Assembly (NCBI RefSeq): GCF_014192575.1 | Contig: NZ_JACHYC010000004.1 | Span: 1-64,000 of the forward strand | Origin: Variovorax sp. Sphag1AA | GTDB taxonomy: Bacteria; Pseudomonadota; Gammaproteobacteria; Burkholderiales; Burkholderiaceae_C | Length of the DNA: 64,000 nucleotides | Reading direction: 5' to 3' | Shown here: piece by piece, positions 34,722 through 43,377 of the stretch | Numbering within the stretch: the first letter of the stretch is position 1 | Layout of the letters: every line of letters starts with the position of its first letter | Position numbers and translations under genes: made by a program | Notes under the pieces: model-generated | Databases searched by the model: none | What the model was told of the DNA's origin: nothing | The model's input: only the letters and a program-made list of their open reading frames with translations

Positions 34722-34754
34722 TGACTCGCGCGCTTCAACTCTCCCATCGCTCCA

Positions 34755-35537
34755 ATGTCCACTGATGTCCTGATCGAAGCGCGCGGCGTCTCGAAGATCT
34801 ATCAAAGCAAGGACGGCCCGGTCGAATCGCTGAAGCCGCTGGACTTCTCGATTCGCGAAGGCGAGTTCGTCTCCGTCGTCGGCCCGTCCGGCTGCGGCAA
34901 GAGCACGCTGCTGAAGATGGTGGCGGGCCTGCTGCCGATCAGCGGCGGAATGCTCACCCTTGCCGGACACCCGATCAAGGGACCGCAGAAGGACGTCGGC
35001 ATCGTCTTCCAGAGCGCGGTCCTGCTGGCCTGGCGCAGCGTCGAAGACAACATCCTCCTGCAAGCCGAAATCCGCCATCTGCCCAAGGAAGCGTCGCGGC
35101 AACGTGCACGCGAACTGATGAAGATGGCCGGCCTCACCGGCTTCGAAAAGAAGTACCCCTGGCAGCTCTCCGGCGGCATGCAGCAGCGCGCATCGATTTG
35201 CCGCGCCCTGCTGCACGACCCCTCGGTGCTGCTCATGGACGAGCCGTTCGGCGCACTCGACGCGATGACGCGCGAGAAGATGAACCTCGAACTGCAGCGC
35301 ATCTGGTCGGCATCGAAGAAGACCGTGCTGCTGATCACGCACAGCATTCCGGAAGCGATCTTCCTGTCCGACCGCGTGGTCGTGATGAGCGAGCGCCCGG
35401 GCTCCATTGCAGCGATCTACGACATCGACCTGCCGCGCCCGCGCCCCCTCGACGTGATGGGCACGGAGCGCTTCGCCGAGTACGCCCGTACGCTGCGCGC
35501 GCATTTCTTCGCACAAGGGCACCTGGACGCCCACTGA
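34755..35537 (+). CDS. ABC transporter ATP-binding protein
   Basis: A 260-residue ATPase with Walker A GPSGCGKST (about residues 43-51), Q-loop VFQSAVLLAW, signature LSGGMQQR, Walker B LLMDEPFGALD and the switch His in ITHS. It belongs to the SsuB/TauB/NrtD group, fitting the permease and receptor genes before it. Confidence 0.95.
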   Translation: MSTDVLIEARGVSKIYQSKDGPVESLKPLDFSIREGEFVSVVGPSGCGKSTLLKMVAGLLPISGGMLTLAGHPIKGPQKDVGIVFQSAVLLAWRSVEDNILLQAEIRHLPKEASRQRARELMKMAGLTGFEKKYPWQLSGGMQQRASICRALLHDPSVLLMDEPFGALDAMTREKMNLELQRIWSASKKTVLLITHSIPEAIFLSDRVVVMSERPGSIAAIYDIDLPRPRPLDVMGTERFAEYARTLRAHFFAQGHLDAH

Positions 35538-35545
35538 GGTTCGCC

Positions 35546-36988
35546 GTGAGTGCTGTCCCGTCCTCCGCACCCCGCCTGCGTGTGCTCGCCGTCGAATTCG
35601 GCGTGCGCGCGATGTCGCTGCGGCTGCCGTTCAAGTTCGGCGCATCGACGCTGACACGCTGCCCGCAGGTCTTTGTGCGCGCCACCGTGGACTGCGGGCC
35701 GCACGGGATCGCTGACGGCTGGGCTGCAGAGTTGATGGTGCCGCGATGGTTCGACAAACGGGCGGATCGAAGCCAGGCCGACAACGTACGCGATCTGCAG
35801 CACGCGCTGGAATCCGCATCCGCCGCCTACACCCGGGGCACCCCGACGACCGCCTTTGCACTCTTCGCGCAAAACTACGACGCACTGATGCACCACGGCA
35901 AGGCAACGGGTGCGACCGCGCTTTCCACAGCCTTCGGACAAGCGGTGATCGACCGCGCGGTGATCGACGCGCTCTGCCGCAGCCTTCAGTTGCCGATGCA
36001 TGCGGCCTTCCGCGACAACCTCGTCGGTCTTTGCGACGCGCCGCTGACGCAGGACCTTCAGGGCTGGGACTGGGATGCGTGGCTCTCCACGTTGGCGCCC
36101 ACTCACGATCTGCACGCAAGACACACCGTCGGCATGCTGGATGCACTGGAAGGCGACACGGATGACGCCAAGGGACTGCTGGTCAGCCTCCCCGCCGTCG
36201 TGCGCCACTACGGTCACCGCTATTTCAAGATCAAGCTCGGCGGCAACCCTGCAGCCGATCTCGCACGGCTCGACGACGTCCTCGCCACGCTCGACAGGGT
36301 CGCACCGGGCCACCATTTCACCCTCGACGGCAACGAGCAGTATGCGGACCTGCAGGCCCTGAAGGCGCTCTGCGAGGGCTTGCGCGCACTGCCACGCCTC
36401 GCCAAACGCCCAGAAGCACTGCTCTATCTTGAGCAACCGCTGCCACGCGACGCGAGCATGGACCCGGCGCTAAGCCAACTCCAGCCACCGGCCCCACTGC
36501 TGCTCGATGAGGCCGACGGCACGCTCGACGCCTTCCCGCTGGGCCGCAATCACGGCTGGCGCGGCGTATCGAGCAAAGGGTGCAAGGGCATCTACAAGGC
36601 TGTCATCAATCGCGCGCGCTGCGATCAATGGAACCTCGCGCCCGGCCACAAAGCCGACCGCTGCTTCATGTCGGCAGAAGACCTGACCTGCCAGGCCGGA
36701 CTCGCGGTGCAGCAGGATCTCGCGCTTGCCGCGCTGCTCGGCCTCTCGCACTGCGAACGCAACGGTCACCACTACGTCGACGGCTTCGGCGACGCACCGG
36801 ATGTGGAGCAAGACGCCTTCGCAAAGGCGCATCCCGACCTTTACGAAACCACCGCCGGGCGTCCGCGCCTGGCGATCCGCAACGGCCGCATCGAAGCCGC
36901 ATCGCTCGACCGCCCAGGCTTCGCGCACGCGGCCAACCCTGATTTCACGAGCCTGCTGCCGCTCCAGCAGGCGCCCTCGCTGGTGTAG
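35546..36988 (+). CDS. Enolase-superfamily (mandelate racemase-like) enzyme
   Basis: A 480-residue protein starting at GTG 35546, seven bases after GAGG and 8 bp after the ATPase stop; the longer frame upstream is antisense-like overlap. Superfamily features are HRYFKIKLGG (Lys), FTLDGNEQY (Asp, Glu), LYLEQPLPRD (Glu), LLLDEADG and SSKGCKGIYKAVIN (Lys). These enzymes abstract a proton alpha to a carboxylate; sugar-acid dehydratases are common members. It is longer than typical (about 370-400), so it may form a separate subgroup. Likely first catabolic step after uptake. Confidence 0.85.
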   Translation: MSAVPSSAPRLRVLAVEFGVRAMSLRLPFKFGASTLTRCPQVFVRATVDCGPHGIADGWAAELMVPRWFDKRADRSQADNVRDLQHALESASAAYTRGTPTTAFALFAQNYDALMHHGKATGATALSTAFGQAVIDRAVIDALCRSLQLPMHAAFRDNLVGLCDAPLTQDLQGWDWDAWLSTLAPTHDLHARHTVGMLDALEGDTDDAKGLLVSLPAVVRHYGHRYFKIKLGGNPAADLARLDDVLATLDRVAPGHHFTLDGNEQYADLQALKALCEGLRALPRLAKRPEALLYLEQPLPRDASMDPALSQLQPPAPLLLDEADGTLDAFPLGRNHGWRGVSSKGCKGIYKAVINRARCDQWNLAPGHKADRCFMSAEDLTCQAGLAVQQDLALAALLGLSHCERNGHHYVDGFGDAPDVEQDAFAKAHPDLYETTAGRPRLAIRNGRIEAASLDRPGFAHAANPDFTSLLPLQQAPSLV

Positions 36989-37025
36989 GCGCCACGCGCC
37001 CTTCCCGCCCCTCAAGGAGAAAACC

Positions 37026-38189
37026 ATGACACAACAACGACTCGGAATCATCATGCACGGCGTCACCGGACGCATGGGCATGAACCAGCACCTGATCCGC
37101 TCGATCTGCGCGATCCGCGCGCAAGGGGGCGTGACGCTCTCCAACGGAGACAAAGTCATGCCCGATCCGATCCTCATCGGCCGCAACGCCGAGAAGATCG
37201 AAGCCCTCGCCAAGGCACACGGCATCGCGCGCTGGGGCACCGACCTCGACAAGGCGCTGGAGAACAAGGACGACACCATCTTCTTCGACGCCGGCACCAC
37301 GCAGATGCGCCCGCAGCTGCTCGCCAAGGCCATCCGCGCCGGCAAACACGTCTACTGCGAAAAGCCGATCGCAACCAACCTCAACGAAGCCGTGGAGATC
37401 GCCCGCCTCGCGCAAGGCTCAGGCCTCAAGCACGGCGCGGTGCAGGACAAGCTCTTCCTGCCCGGCCTGCGCAAGCTCGACATGCTGCGCCGCGCCGGCT
37501 TCTTCGGCCGCATGCTTTCGGTCCGGCTCGAATTCGGCTATTGGGTCTTCGAAGGCGATCTGCAGCCTATCCAGCGTCCGTCGTGGAACTACCGCAAGGA
37601 AGACGGCGGCGGGATGATCCTCGACATGATGTGCCACTGGCGCTATGTGCTGGACAACCTCTTCGGCGAGGTGAAGTCTGTCTCGTGCCTGGGCACCACG
37701 CACATTCCGCGCCGCTGGGACGAAGCCGGGCAGCCCTATGAAGCGACGGCCGACGACGCGGCCTACGCGACGTGCGAACTCACCGGGCACAACGGCGAAC
37801 CGGTGATCGCGGCGATCAACATGAGCTGGGTCACCCGCGTGCGGCGGGACGACCTCGTGACCTTCCACGTCGACGGCACCGATGGCTCGGCGGTCGCCGG
37901 CTTGTCGTCGTGCCGCGCGCAATCGCGCGTCGCCACGCCGCGCCCGGTCTGGAACCCGGACGAGAAGCAGACGATGAACTTCTTCGACCAGTGGCAGGAG
38001 ATCCCTGACTCGCAGGTCTACGACAACGGCTTCAAGATCCAGTGGGAGCACTTCATCCGCCACGTGGTCGAGAACGCGCCGTACAAGTGGACGCTGCCAG
38101 AAGGCGCCAAGGGCGTGCAGCTCGTCGAGGCCGCGCTCGAAAGCTGGAAGGACCGCCGCTGGATCGACGTGCCCGAACTGAAGATCTGA
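37026..38189 (+). CDS. Gfo/Idh/MocA-family oxidoreductase
   Basis: A 387-residue NAD(P)-dependent dehydrogenase. N-terminal Rossmann domain (QRLGIIMHGVTGRMGMNQHL), the family motif CEKP in HVYCEKPIATN, and the C-terminal alpha/beta domain (GGGMILDMMCHWRYVLDNLF) with the usual Asp/His. These enzymes oxidise or reduce hydroxyl groups of sugars and cyclitols. ATG 37026 follows AAGGAGAAAACC. Confidence 0.92.
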   Translation: MTQQRLGIIMHGVTGRMGMNQHLIRSICAIRAQGGVTLSNGDKVMPDPILIGRNAEKIEALAKAHGIARWGTDLDKALENKDDTIFFDAGTTQMRPQLLAKAIRAGKHVYCEKPIATNLNEAVEIARLAQGSGLKHGAVQDKLFLPGLRKLDMLRRAGFFGRMLSVRLEFGYWVFEGDLQPIQRPSWNYRKEDGGGMILDMMCHWRYVLDNLFGEVKSVSCLGTTHIPRRWDEAGQPYEATADDAAYATCELTGHNGEPVIAAINMSWVTRVRRDDLVTFHVDGTDGSAVAGLSSCRAQSRVATPRPVWNPDEKQTMNFFDQWQEIPDSQVYDNGFKIQWEHFIRHVVENAPYKWTLPEGAKGVQLVEAALESWKDRRWIDVPELKI

Positions 38190-38200
38190 GGAGGCGTTCC

Positions 38201-39388
38201 ATGGCCCTCTCGCTCATTCTCCCCACTGCAGACGGCGCGCTTGCGCCTTACGCGCTCAAGGGCAGCACGCCGGTCAAGCCGCCGGCGGGCGTCAAGTTCA
38301 ACCGCATCGCCTACTCGGCGGCGCACGTGGTTGCGGACCCGAAGGCCGCGATCGATCCGTGGCTGCAATGCGCGGTCGACTGGGACGCCACCATCGGCTA
38401 CCGGCGCCGGTTGTGGTCCCTCGGCCTCGGCGTGGCCGAAGCCATGGACACTGCACAGCGCGGCATGGGCCTCGACTGGCCGACCTCGCTCGAACTCATC
38501 CGCCGCTCGCTCGAAGCCGCGAAGGATGTGCCCGGTGCGCTGGTCGCTTCCGGTTGCGGCACGGACCACCTCGACATCGACAAGGTCAAGAGCGTCGATG
38601 ACGTGATCCGCGGCTACGAGGAACAGATGGCCGCCATCGAAGCGCTTGGCGGCAAGCTGATCGTGATGGCGAGCCGCGCGCTCGCGCGCGTCGCCAAAAG
38701 CCCGGCCGACTACGAGCGCGTCTACGACCGCATCCTGAGCCAGGCGAAACAGCCGGTGATCCTGCACTGGCTCGGCGACATGTTCGACCCCGCGCTCGCC
38801 GGCTACTGGGGCACCTCGGACATCGACAGCGCGATGAACACCGCACTCGGCATCATCGCCGCGCATCCGCACAAGGTGGACGGCATCAAGATCTCCCTGC
38901 TCGACAAGGACAAGGAAATCGCGATGCGCCGGCGCCTGCCCGCGGGCGTTCGCATGTACACCGGCGACGACTTCAACTACGCGGAACTGATTGCTGGGGA
39001 CGGCCACGGCAGCGAACCGACGCATGGCAAGAGCGATGCACTGCTCGGCATCTTCGACGCGATCGCGCCGGCTGCGAGTGCGGCGCTGGGTGAACTGGCT
39101 GCCGGCAACCTCGACAAGTTCCACGCGATCCTCGGGCCGACGGTGCCCCTGTCGCGCCACATCTTTGCGGCGCCGACGCGCTTCTACAAGACCGGCGTGG
39201 TGTTCATGGCGTGGCTCAACGGGCACCAGAGCCATTTCACGATGGTCGGGGGGCAGCAGAGCACGCGCTCGCTGCCGCATCTGGCGGAACTCTTCCGGTT
39301 GGCTGACGCGGCGAATCTGCTTGAACAGCCCGAGCTGGCAGTGCAACGGATGAAGACCCTGCTCGCGCTGCACGGCATCGAAGGCTGA
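38201..39388 (+). CDS. DUF993 (dihydrodipicolinate synthase-like) family protein
   Basis: A 395-residue protein matching my memory of DUF993, predicted to be a TIM-barrel aldolase relative: RIAYSAAHVVADPKAAIDPW, GCGTDHLDIDKVKSVDDVIR, PVILHWLGDMFDPALAGYWG, HKVDGIKISLLDKDKEIAMR. The Lys in GIKIS is a candidate Schiff-base residue. It starts 11 bp after the oxidoreductase gene behind GAGGAGG. Function is not established; I infer retro-aldol cleavage of an oxidised sugar. Confidence 0.85.
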   Translation: MALSLILPTADGALAPYALKGSTPVKPPAGVKFNRIAYSAAHVVADPKAAIDPWLQCAVDWDATIGYRRRLWSLGLGVAEAMDTAQRGMGLDWPTSLELIRRSLEAAKDVPGALVASGCGTDHLDIDKVKSVDDVIRGYEEQMAAIEALGGKLIVMASRALARVAKSPADYERVYDRILSQAKQPVILHWLGDMFDPALAGYWGTSDIDSAMNTALGIIAAHPHKVDGIKISLLDKDKEIAMRRRLPAGVRMYTGDDFNYAELIAGDGHGSEPTHGKSDALLGIFDAIAPAASAALGELAAGNLDKFHAILGPTVPLSRHIFAAPTRFYKTGVVFMAWLNGHQSHFTMVGGQQSTRSLPHLAELFRLADAANLLEQPELAVQRMKTLLALHGIEG

Positions 39389-39393
39389 TCGAC

Positions 39394-40272
39394 ATGCGCG
39401 ACTTCTCGCAAAGCCACGAGTGGCTGTCGATCAACACCGCCACGATCCGCAAGCAGAACGGCGCTGAGGTGCCACTCGATCGCATCATCGATCAGTGCGC
39501 CGAGCGCGGCATCCGGGCGATCAGCCCGTGGCGCGACCAGGTCGCTGCGGTGGGCATCGACAAGATCGCGAAGCAGCTCAAGGCGCATGGCATTGGGCTG
39601 TCAGGCTACTGCCGCGGCGGCTTCTTCCCCGCGCCTGATGCCGCCGGACTGAAAACGGCACTCGACGACAACCGACGGGCGATCGATGAAGCCAAGCTGC
39701 TTGGTGCGCCCTGCCTCGTGCTGGTTGTGGGCGCGCTGCCGGGTGCGCTCGACGGCAAGGCGCTCTACAAGGACATCGGACGCGCACGCAGCGAAGTGCG
39801 CGACGGCATCGCGGCATCGCTGGAGTACGCGCAGCAGGTTGGCATGCCACTCGCCATCGAGCCGCTGCATCCCATGCAGGCAGCAGATCGCGCGTGCATC
39901 AACACCCTCGAACACGCGCTGGATCTGTGCGACGAACTCGACCCGTCACGCTCGGGCATGCTTGGCGTCGCAGTCGACATCTACCACGTGTGGTGGGATC
40001 CGAAGCTCCAGCAGCAGATCGCGCGCGCCGGTAAGGAGCGCCTGCTGGCCTATCACGTCTGCGACTGGCTCACGCCGACGCGCGACCTGCTCTCCGATCG
40101 CGGAATGATGGGCGACGGCGTGGTCGAACTGAAGAAGGTGCGTGGCTGGGTTGAGGAGGCAGGCTACGCCGGCTTCAGCGAAGTCGAGATCTTCTCGGTC
40201 TTTGACTGGTGGAAGCGCTCGGGCGAAGAGACGCTCGCTACCTGCATCGAACGACACCGCAGCGTGGTTTGA
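39394..40272 (+). CDS. Sugar phosphate isomerase/epimerase-like TIM-barrel protein
   Basis: A 292-residue AP-endonuclease-2-like TIM barrel. Metal-ligand regions are PLAIEPLHPMQ (Glu, His), GVAVDIYHVWWDP (Asp, His), LLAYHVCDWLTP (His, Asp) and FSEVEIFS (Glu). Such enzymes isomerise or epimerise keto sugars or inositol derivatives. It lies 5 bp after the DUF993 gene and is the last gene of the operon. Confidence 0.92.
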   Translation: MRDFSQSHEWLSINTATIRKQNGAEVPLDRIIDQCAERGIRAISPWRDQVAAVGIDKIAKQLKAHGIGLSGYCRGGFFPAPDAAGLKTALDDNRRAIDEAKLLGAPCLVLVVGALPGALDGKALYKDIGRARSEVRDGIAASLEYAQQVGMPLAIEPLHPMQAADRACINTLEHALDLCDELDPSRSGMLGVAVDIYHVWWDPKLQQQIARAGKERLLAYHVCDWLTPTRDLLSDRGMMGDGVVELKKVRGWVEEAGYAGFSEVEIFSVFDWWKRSGEETLATCIERHRSVV

Positions 40273-40319
40273 GCGCGTACGGCGCAGCGGGCATGGCCGC
40301 GCTGTGCTGCAATCTGCGC

Positions 40320-41411
40320 ATGCCCGAGCCCACTCTGGATGCGCTGCGCCGCTATGCGGTGGTGCGAACTCTCTTCACGCCGACCACGCTGCCGGCCGCG
40401 ATCCGTCGATTGGGGTTCGTGCAGGCGGACCCGATCCGCGCCCCGGCGCGCGCGCAAGACCTGACGCTGCGCCAGCGCGTCAAGGACTACCGTGCGGGCG
40501 ATCTCGAAACCCGCTATACGCGGCTCGCCGTGGAGGAAGACTGCCTCGTCAACTACGGATTTCTGCCGCGGGAGCATCTGGCGCTCATGCATCCCCGAGA
40601 GGCAAAGCAGGCGTGGGACGCCGAGACCCGGCGCAAGGCGGATGAGGTGCTGGCCTTCGTGCGCGAGCGCGGCTTTGTGCACCCGCGCGAGGTCGATGCG
40701 CATTTCGCGCACGGGCGCATGACGAACTATTGGGGCGGATCAAGCAACGCCAGCACGCACCTGCTCGACGGCATGCACTATCGCGGACTGCTGCGCGTGA
40801 AGCGACGCGATAGCGGCACGCGCATCTACGAGGCCGTGACGCATCCGCAAGTCGACGACAGTCCCGCCGAGCGAGCCCGGCGCGCAGCTGCGCTGATCGA
40901 TCTGGTGGTGCGCAAGTACGCGCCGCTGCCGGCCGCGAGCCTCACCTACCTGATCCGCCTGCTCGGCTACGGCGCGCCGCACCTCGCGCCGCAGACGCAG
41001 GCCGCATTGCGCATGGCGCGCGAAGAGCTCGCGAGTTGCCATATCGATGGCACGACCTGGTATTGGCCTGCCGACGAAAACCCCGCGTCGCGGCGCCATG
41101 CGCCTGACGACTCGTTGCGGCTGCTCGCGCCGTTCGACCCGATCGTCTGGGATCGCCGCCGCTTTGAACTGCTGTGGGGCTGGACATACAAGTTCGAGGC
41201 CTATACGCCCCCGCCGAAGCGGCAGTTCGGCTATTACGCGCTGCCGATGCTGTGGCATGACCGCGTGATCGGCTGGGCCAACGTCACGGTTCACGACGGC
41301 CGGCTGCAGCCCGCGTTCGGCTATGCGGACCGTGCACCGTCTGGAGCCGCCTTCCGCGCTGCGCTAGACGATGAGATGCATCGCATGGCCGAGTTCCTCG
41401 CGTTGCGCTGA
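40320..41411 (+). CDS. Winged-helix DNA glycosylase-like protein (AlkZ/YcaQ family)
   Basis: A 363-residue protein with the tandem winged-helix fold of the AlkZ/YcaQ family. An N-terminal GFVQADPI contains the Q-x-D arrangement reported for YcaQ-like enzymes; later blocks are YGFLPREHLALMHPREAKQA, WGGSSNASTHLLDGMHYRGL and LLAPFDPIVWDRRRFELLWG. Relatives unhook DNA interstrand crosslinks. ATG 40320 is preferred; 40293 is possible. It overlaps no neighbour and is probably separate from the catabolic operon. Confidence 0.88.
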   Translation: MPEPTLDALRRYAVVRTLFTPTTLPAAIRRLGFVQADPIRAPARAQDLTLRQRVKDYRAGDLETRYTRLAVEEDCLVNYGFLPREHLALMHPREAKQAWDAETRRKADEVLAFVRERGFVHPREVDAHFAHGRMTNYWGGSSNASTHLLDGMHYRGLLRVKRRDSGTRIYEAVTHPQVDDSPAERARRAAALIDLVVRKYAPLPAASLTYLIRLLGYGAPHLAPQTQAALRMAREELASCHIDGTTWYWPADENPASRRHAPDDSLRLLAPFDPIVWDRRRFELLWGWTYKFEAYTPPPKRQFGYYALPMLWHDRVIGWANVTVHDGRLQPAFGYADRAPSGAAFRAALDDEMHRMAEFLALR

Positions 41412-41469
41412 GCCAAGCCAGCCTTGGGGTCTTGCCTCCTGCGTGACAGCACAACGCGCGCGACTTCCC

Positions 41470-41475
41470 TAGAAT
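41470..41475 (+). promoter_or_regulatory. -10 box upstream of the FMN riboswitch
   Basis: TAGAAT, 32 bases before the riboswitch P1 stem. No convincing -35 box is visible. Confidence 0.45.
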
Positions 41476-41506
41476 CGCCCGTGCTCCGGCTCAGGCTGGA
41501 GCAAAG

Positions 41507-41658
41507 CGTTCTCAGGGCGGGGCGAAATTCCCCACCGGCGGTCATGGCGGCGAAAGTCGCACGAGCCCGCGAGCGCCCGTGGCGTGCAATGCGTCGCGGG
41601 GTCAGCAGACCCGGTGTGATTCCGGGGCCGACGGTCACAGTCCGGATGAAAGAGAGCG
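41507..41658 (+). ncRNA. FMN riboswitch (RFN element)
   Basis: The conserved RFN order is present: TTCTCAGGGCGGGG, CCCCACCGGCGGT, AGCCCGCGAGCG, GGTCAGCAGACCCGGTG, CCGACGGTCACAGTCCGGAT and GAAAGAGAGCG closing P1. The variable stem (P2-P3 region) is extended. FMN binding normally represses the downstream riboflavin gene; ribH starts 89 bases later. Confidence 0.95.
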
Positions 41659-41747
41659 CGATGCCGTTGCCGGGCGGGCGCGTTCGCGTGCACGCTGGGC
41701 GTCGGCTTCGTGCGCCCTGATTCAGGCAAACCCTTCAAAGGCAAACC

Positions 41748-42260
41748 ATGAGTCAGATCAACGACCTTCCCCTCTCCGCCGTTCAGGCTTCGGACGCACC
41801 ACGCGGCCGCCGCATCGCCTTCGTCCAGGCGCAATGGCATTCGGACATCGTCCATCAGGCGCGCGACGCCTTCCTCGCCGAGATGAAGCGCCAAGGCGTT
41901 CCGCTCGACACCATCGACATCTTCGACGTGCCCGGCGCGTTCGAGATCCCGCTGCACGCCAAGCGGCTCGCGCAGTCGGGGCGCTACGCGGCGATCGTCG
42001 GCGCGGCGCTCGTCGTGGATGGCGGCATCTATCGCCACGAGTTCGTCGCCAACACCGTCGTCAATGCGCTGATGACGGTGCAGCTCGAAACCAACGTGCC
42101 GGTGCTTTCCGCCGTGCTCACGCCGCACCACTTCCACGAACATGTGGAGCATCGCAAGTACTTCCACACCCACTTCGCGGTGAAGGGCACCGAGGCCGCG
42201 GAAGCGTGCGTGGAGACGATCGAGGGCCTGCAGCGGCTGGACGCAATCCTCACCGCCTGA
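41748..42260 (+). CDS. ribH: 6,7-dimethyl-8-ribityllumazine synthase (RibH2-like)
   Basis: A 170-residue lumazine synthase, which condenses 5-amino-6-ribitylamino-uracil with dihydroxybutanone phosphate in riboflavin synthesis. Motifs are FVQAQWHSDIVHQARDAF, DVPGAFEIPLHAKRL and VVDGGIYRHEFVANTVVNAL. The GGIYRHEF form and AVLTPHHFHEH are typical of the RibH2 (decameric) type seen in alphaproteobacteria, suggesting a paralogue outside a rib operon. Riboswitch-controlled. Confidence 0.95.
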   Translation: MSQINDLPLSAVQASDAPRGRRIAFVQAQWHSDIVHQARDAFLAEMKRQGVPLDTIDIFDVPGAFEIPLHAKRLAQSGRYAAIVGAALVVDGGIYRHEFVANTVVNALMTVQLETNVPVLSAVLTPHHFHEHVEHRKYFHTHFAVKGTEAAEACVETIEGLQRLDAILTA

Positions 42261-42306
42261 ACGGTCTTCGACGATCCGCGAAACCTCGCGGGCGTAGGCT
42301 GCGGTG

Positions 42307-42984
42307 ATGAACACTGCAGCTAAGCCTTACACGCTCTACGGTGCGCCCGGTTCGGGCGCGACGCCGGTACACGCCGCGCTGACGCTCATCGGCGTGCCCG
42401 TCGAAACGGTCGACATCGTGCCGTGGAAAGGCGAAGCCGAACGCCAGAAGCTTGCGCATGTGAATCCGATGCGGCAGGCGCCGGTGCTCGTGCTGCCGTC
42501 CGGCGAAGTCATGACGGAAAGCGCAGCGATCCTGATGTGGCTTGCCGAACAACATCCCGAGGCTGCGCTCGCGCCATCCATCGACCATCCACTGCGCGCG
42601 CAGTACCTGCGGTGGATGGCCTACGTGCCCGCGTCCATCTATTCGATGTACTGGGTGCGCGACGAACCGTCGCGGCTCGCAGCCGACAAGGGAGCCGAAA
42701 AGGTCGTCCTCGAACGCGCCAGCGAGCGGATCGCCGAGTGCTGGCGGCTCATGGATGCGCAGGTGCCGCGCGGCACGCCCTATCTGCTTGGCGACCAGAT
42801 CGGCGTGCTGGACATCTACGTTGCCGTGGTGTCACGCTGGACGCCAGGACGCACGCGCTTCTATCGCGAGGCGCCGCGCATGGCTGACGTGGTGCGCCGC
42901 GTGGATGCCGATCCACGCCTTGCGGATTTCTGGGCAGCGCGGTTTCCGTTCAAGCACGGATGGGAAGGCCCCGAGACGGCCTGA
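42307..42984 (+). CDS. Glutathione S-transferase family protein
   Basis: A 225-residue GST with an N-terminal thioredoxin-like domain (KPYTLYGAPGSGATPVHAAL; NPMRQAPVLVLPSGEVMTES) and an all-helical C-terminal domain. The SGAT sequence follows the first strand where the catalytic Ser/Cys/Tyr lies. ATG 42307 is used instead of GTG 42304. Substrate unknown. Confidence 0.92.
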   Translation: MNTAAKPYTLYGAPGSGATPVHAALTLIGVPVETVDIVPWKGEAERQKLAHVNPMRQAPVLVLPSGEVMTESAAILMWLAEQHPEAALAPSIDHPLRAQYLRWMAYVPASIYSMYWVRDEPSRLAADKGAEKVVLERASERIAECWRLMDAQVPRGTPYLLGDQIGVLDIYVAVVSRWTPGRTRFYREAPRMADVVRRVDADPRLADFWAARFPFKHGWEGPETA

Positions 42985-43004
42985 GCGCGGAGGACAATCG
43001 TCGG

Positions 43005-43376
43005 ATGGCAAACGCAACCTCCTCCGTCACCATCTTCCACAACCCTGCGTGCGGCACCTCACGCAACACGCTCGCGCTCATCCGCGAACACGGCATCGAA
43101 CCGCAGGTCATCGAATACCTGAAGACGCCGCCGACCAAGGCGAAGCTCAAATCGCTCGTCAAGGCGATGGGCGTCCCGGTTCGCGAAGTGCTGCGCCAGA
43201 AAGGCACGCCTTATGAAGAACTCGGCCTTGGCGATCCGAAGTGGACGGACGATCAGCTGCTCGATTTCATCGTGGAGCACCCGATCCTGATGAACCGGCC
43301 GATCGTCGAAACGCCCATCGGGACGCGCCTGTGCCGGCCGGCGGATCTGGTGGTCGACCTTCTGCCGAAGAAGTAA
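43005..43376 (+). CDS. arsC: ArsC-family arsenate reductase-like protein
   Basis: A 123-residue thioredoxin-fold protein with the active-site Cys in FHNPACGTSRN (residue 13 or so), and VIEYLKTPPTKAKLKSL, RQKGTPYEELGL and HPILMNRPIVETPIGTRLCR. These features match glutaredoxin-dependent arsenate reductase and YffB/Spx-like relatives. There is no arsB or arsR nearby, so the arsenate role is not certain. It lies 20 bp after the GST gene, behind GGAGG. Confidence 0.88.
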   Translation: MANATSSVTIFHNPACGTSRNTLALIREHGIEPQVIEYLKTPPTKAKLKSLVKAMGVPVREVLRQKGTPYEELGLGDPKWTDDQLLDFIVEHPILMNRPIVETPIGTRLCRPADLVVDLLPKK

Positions 43377-43377
43377 T

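Noticed and set aside
35198-35545. N-terminal extension of the enolase-superfamily protein
   Set aside because: It overlaps the conserved ABC ATPase; the GTG at 35546 with GAGG fits the operon spacing.
41443-41475. Full sigma-70 promoter before the FMN riboswitch
   Set aside because: The nearest -35-like GTGACA is more than 20 bases from TAGAAT; only the -10 box is kept.
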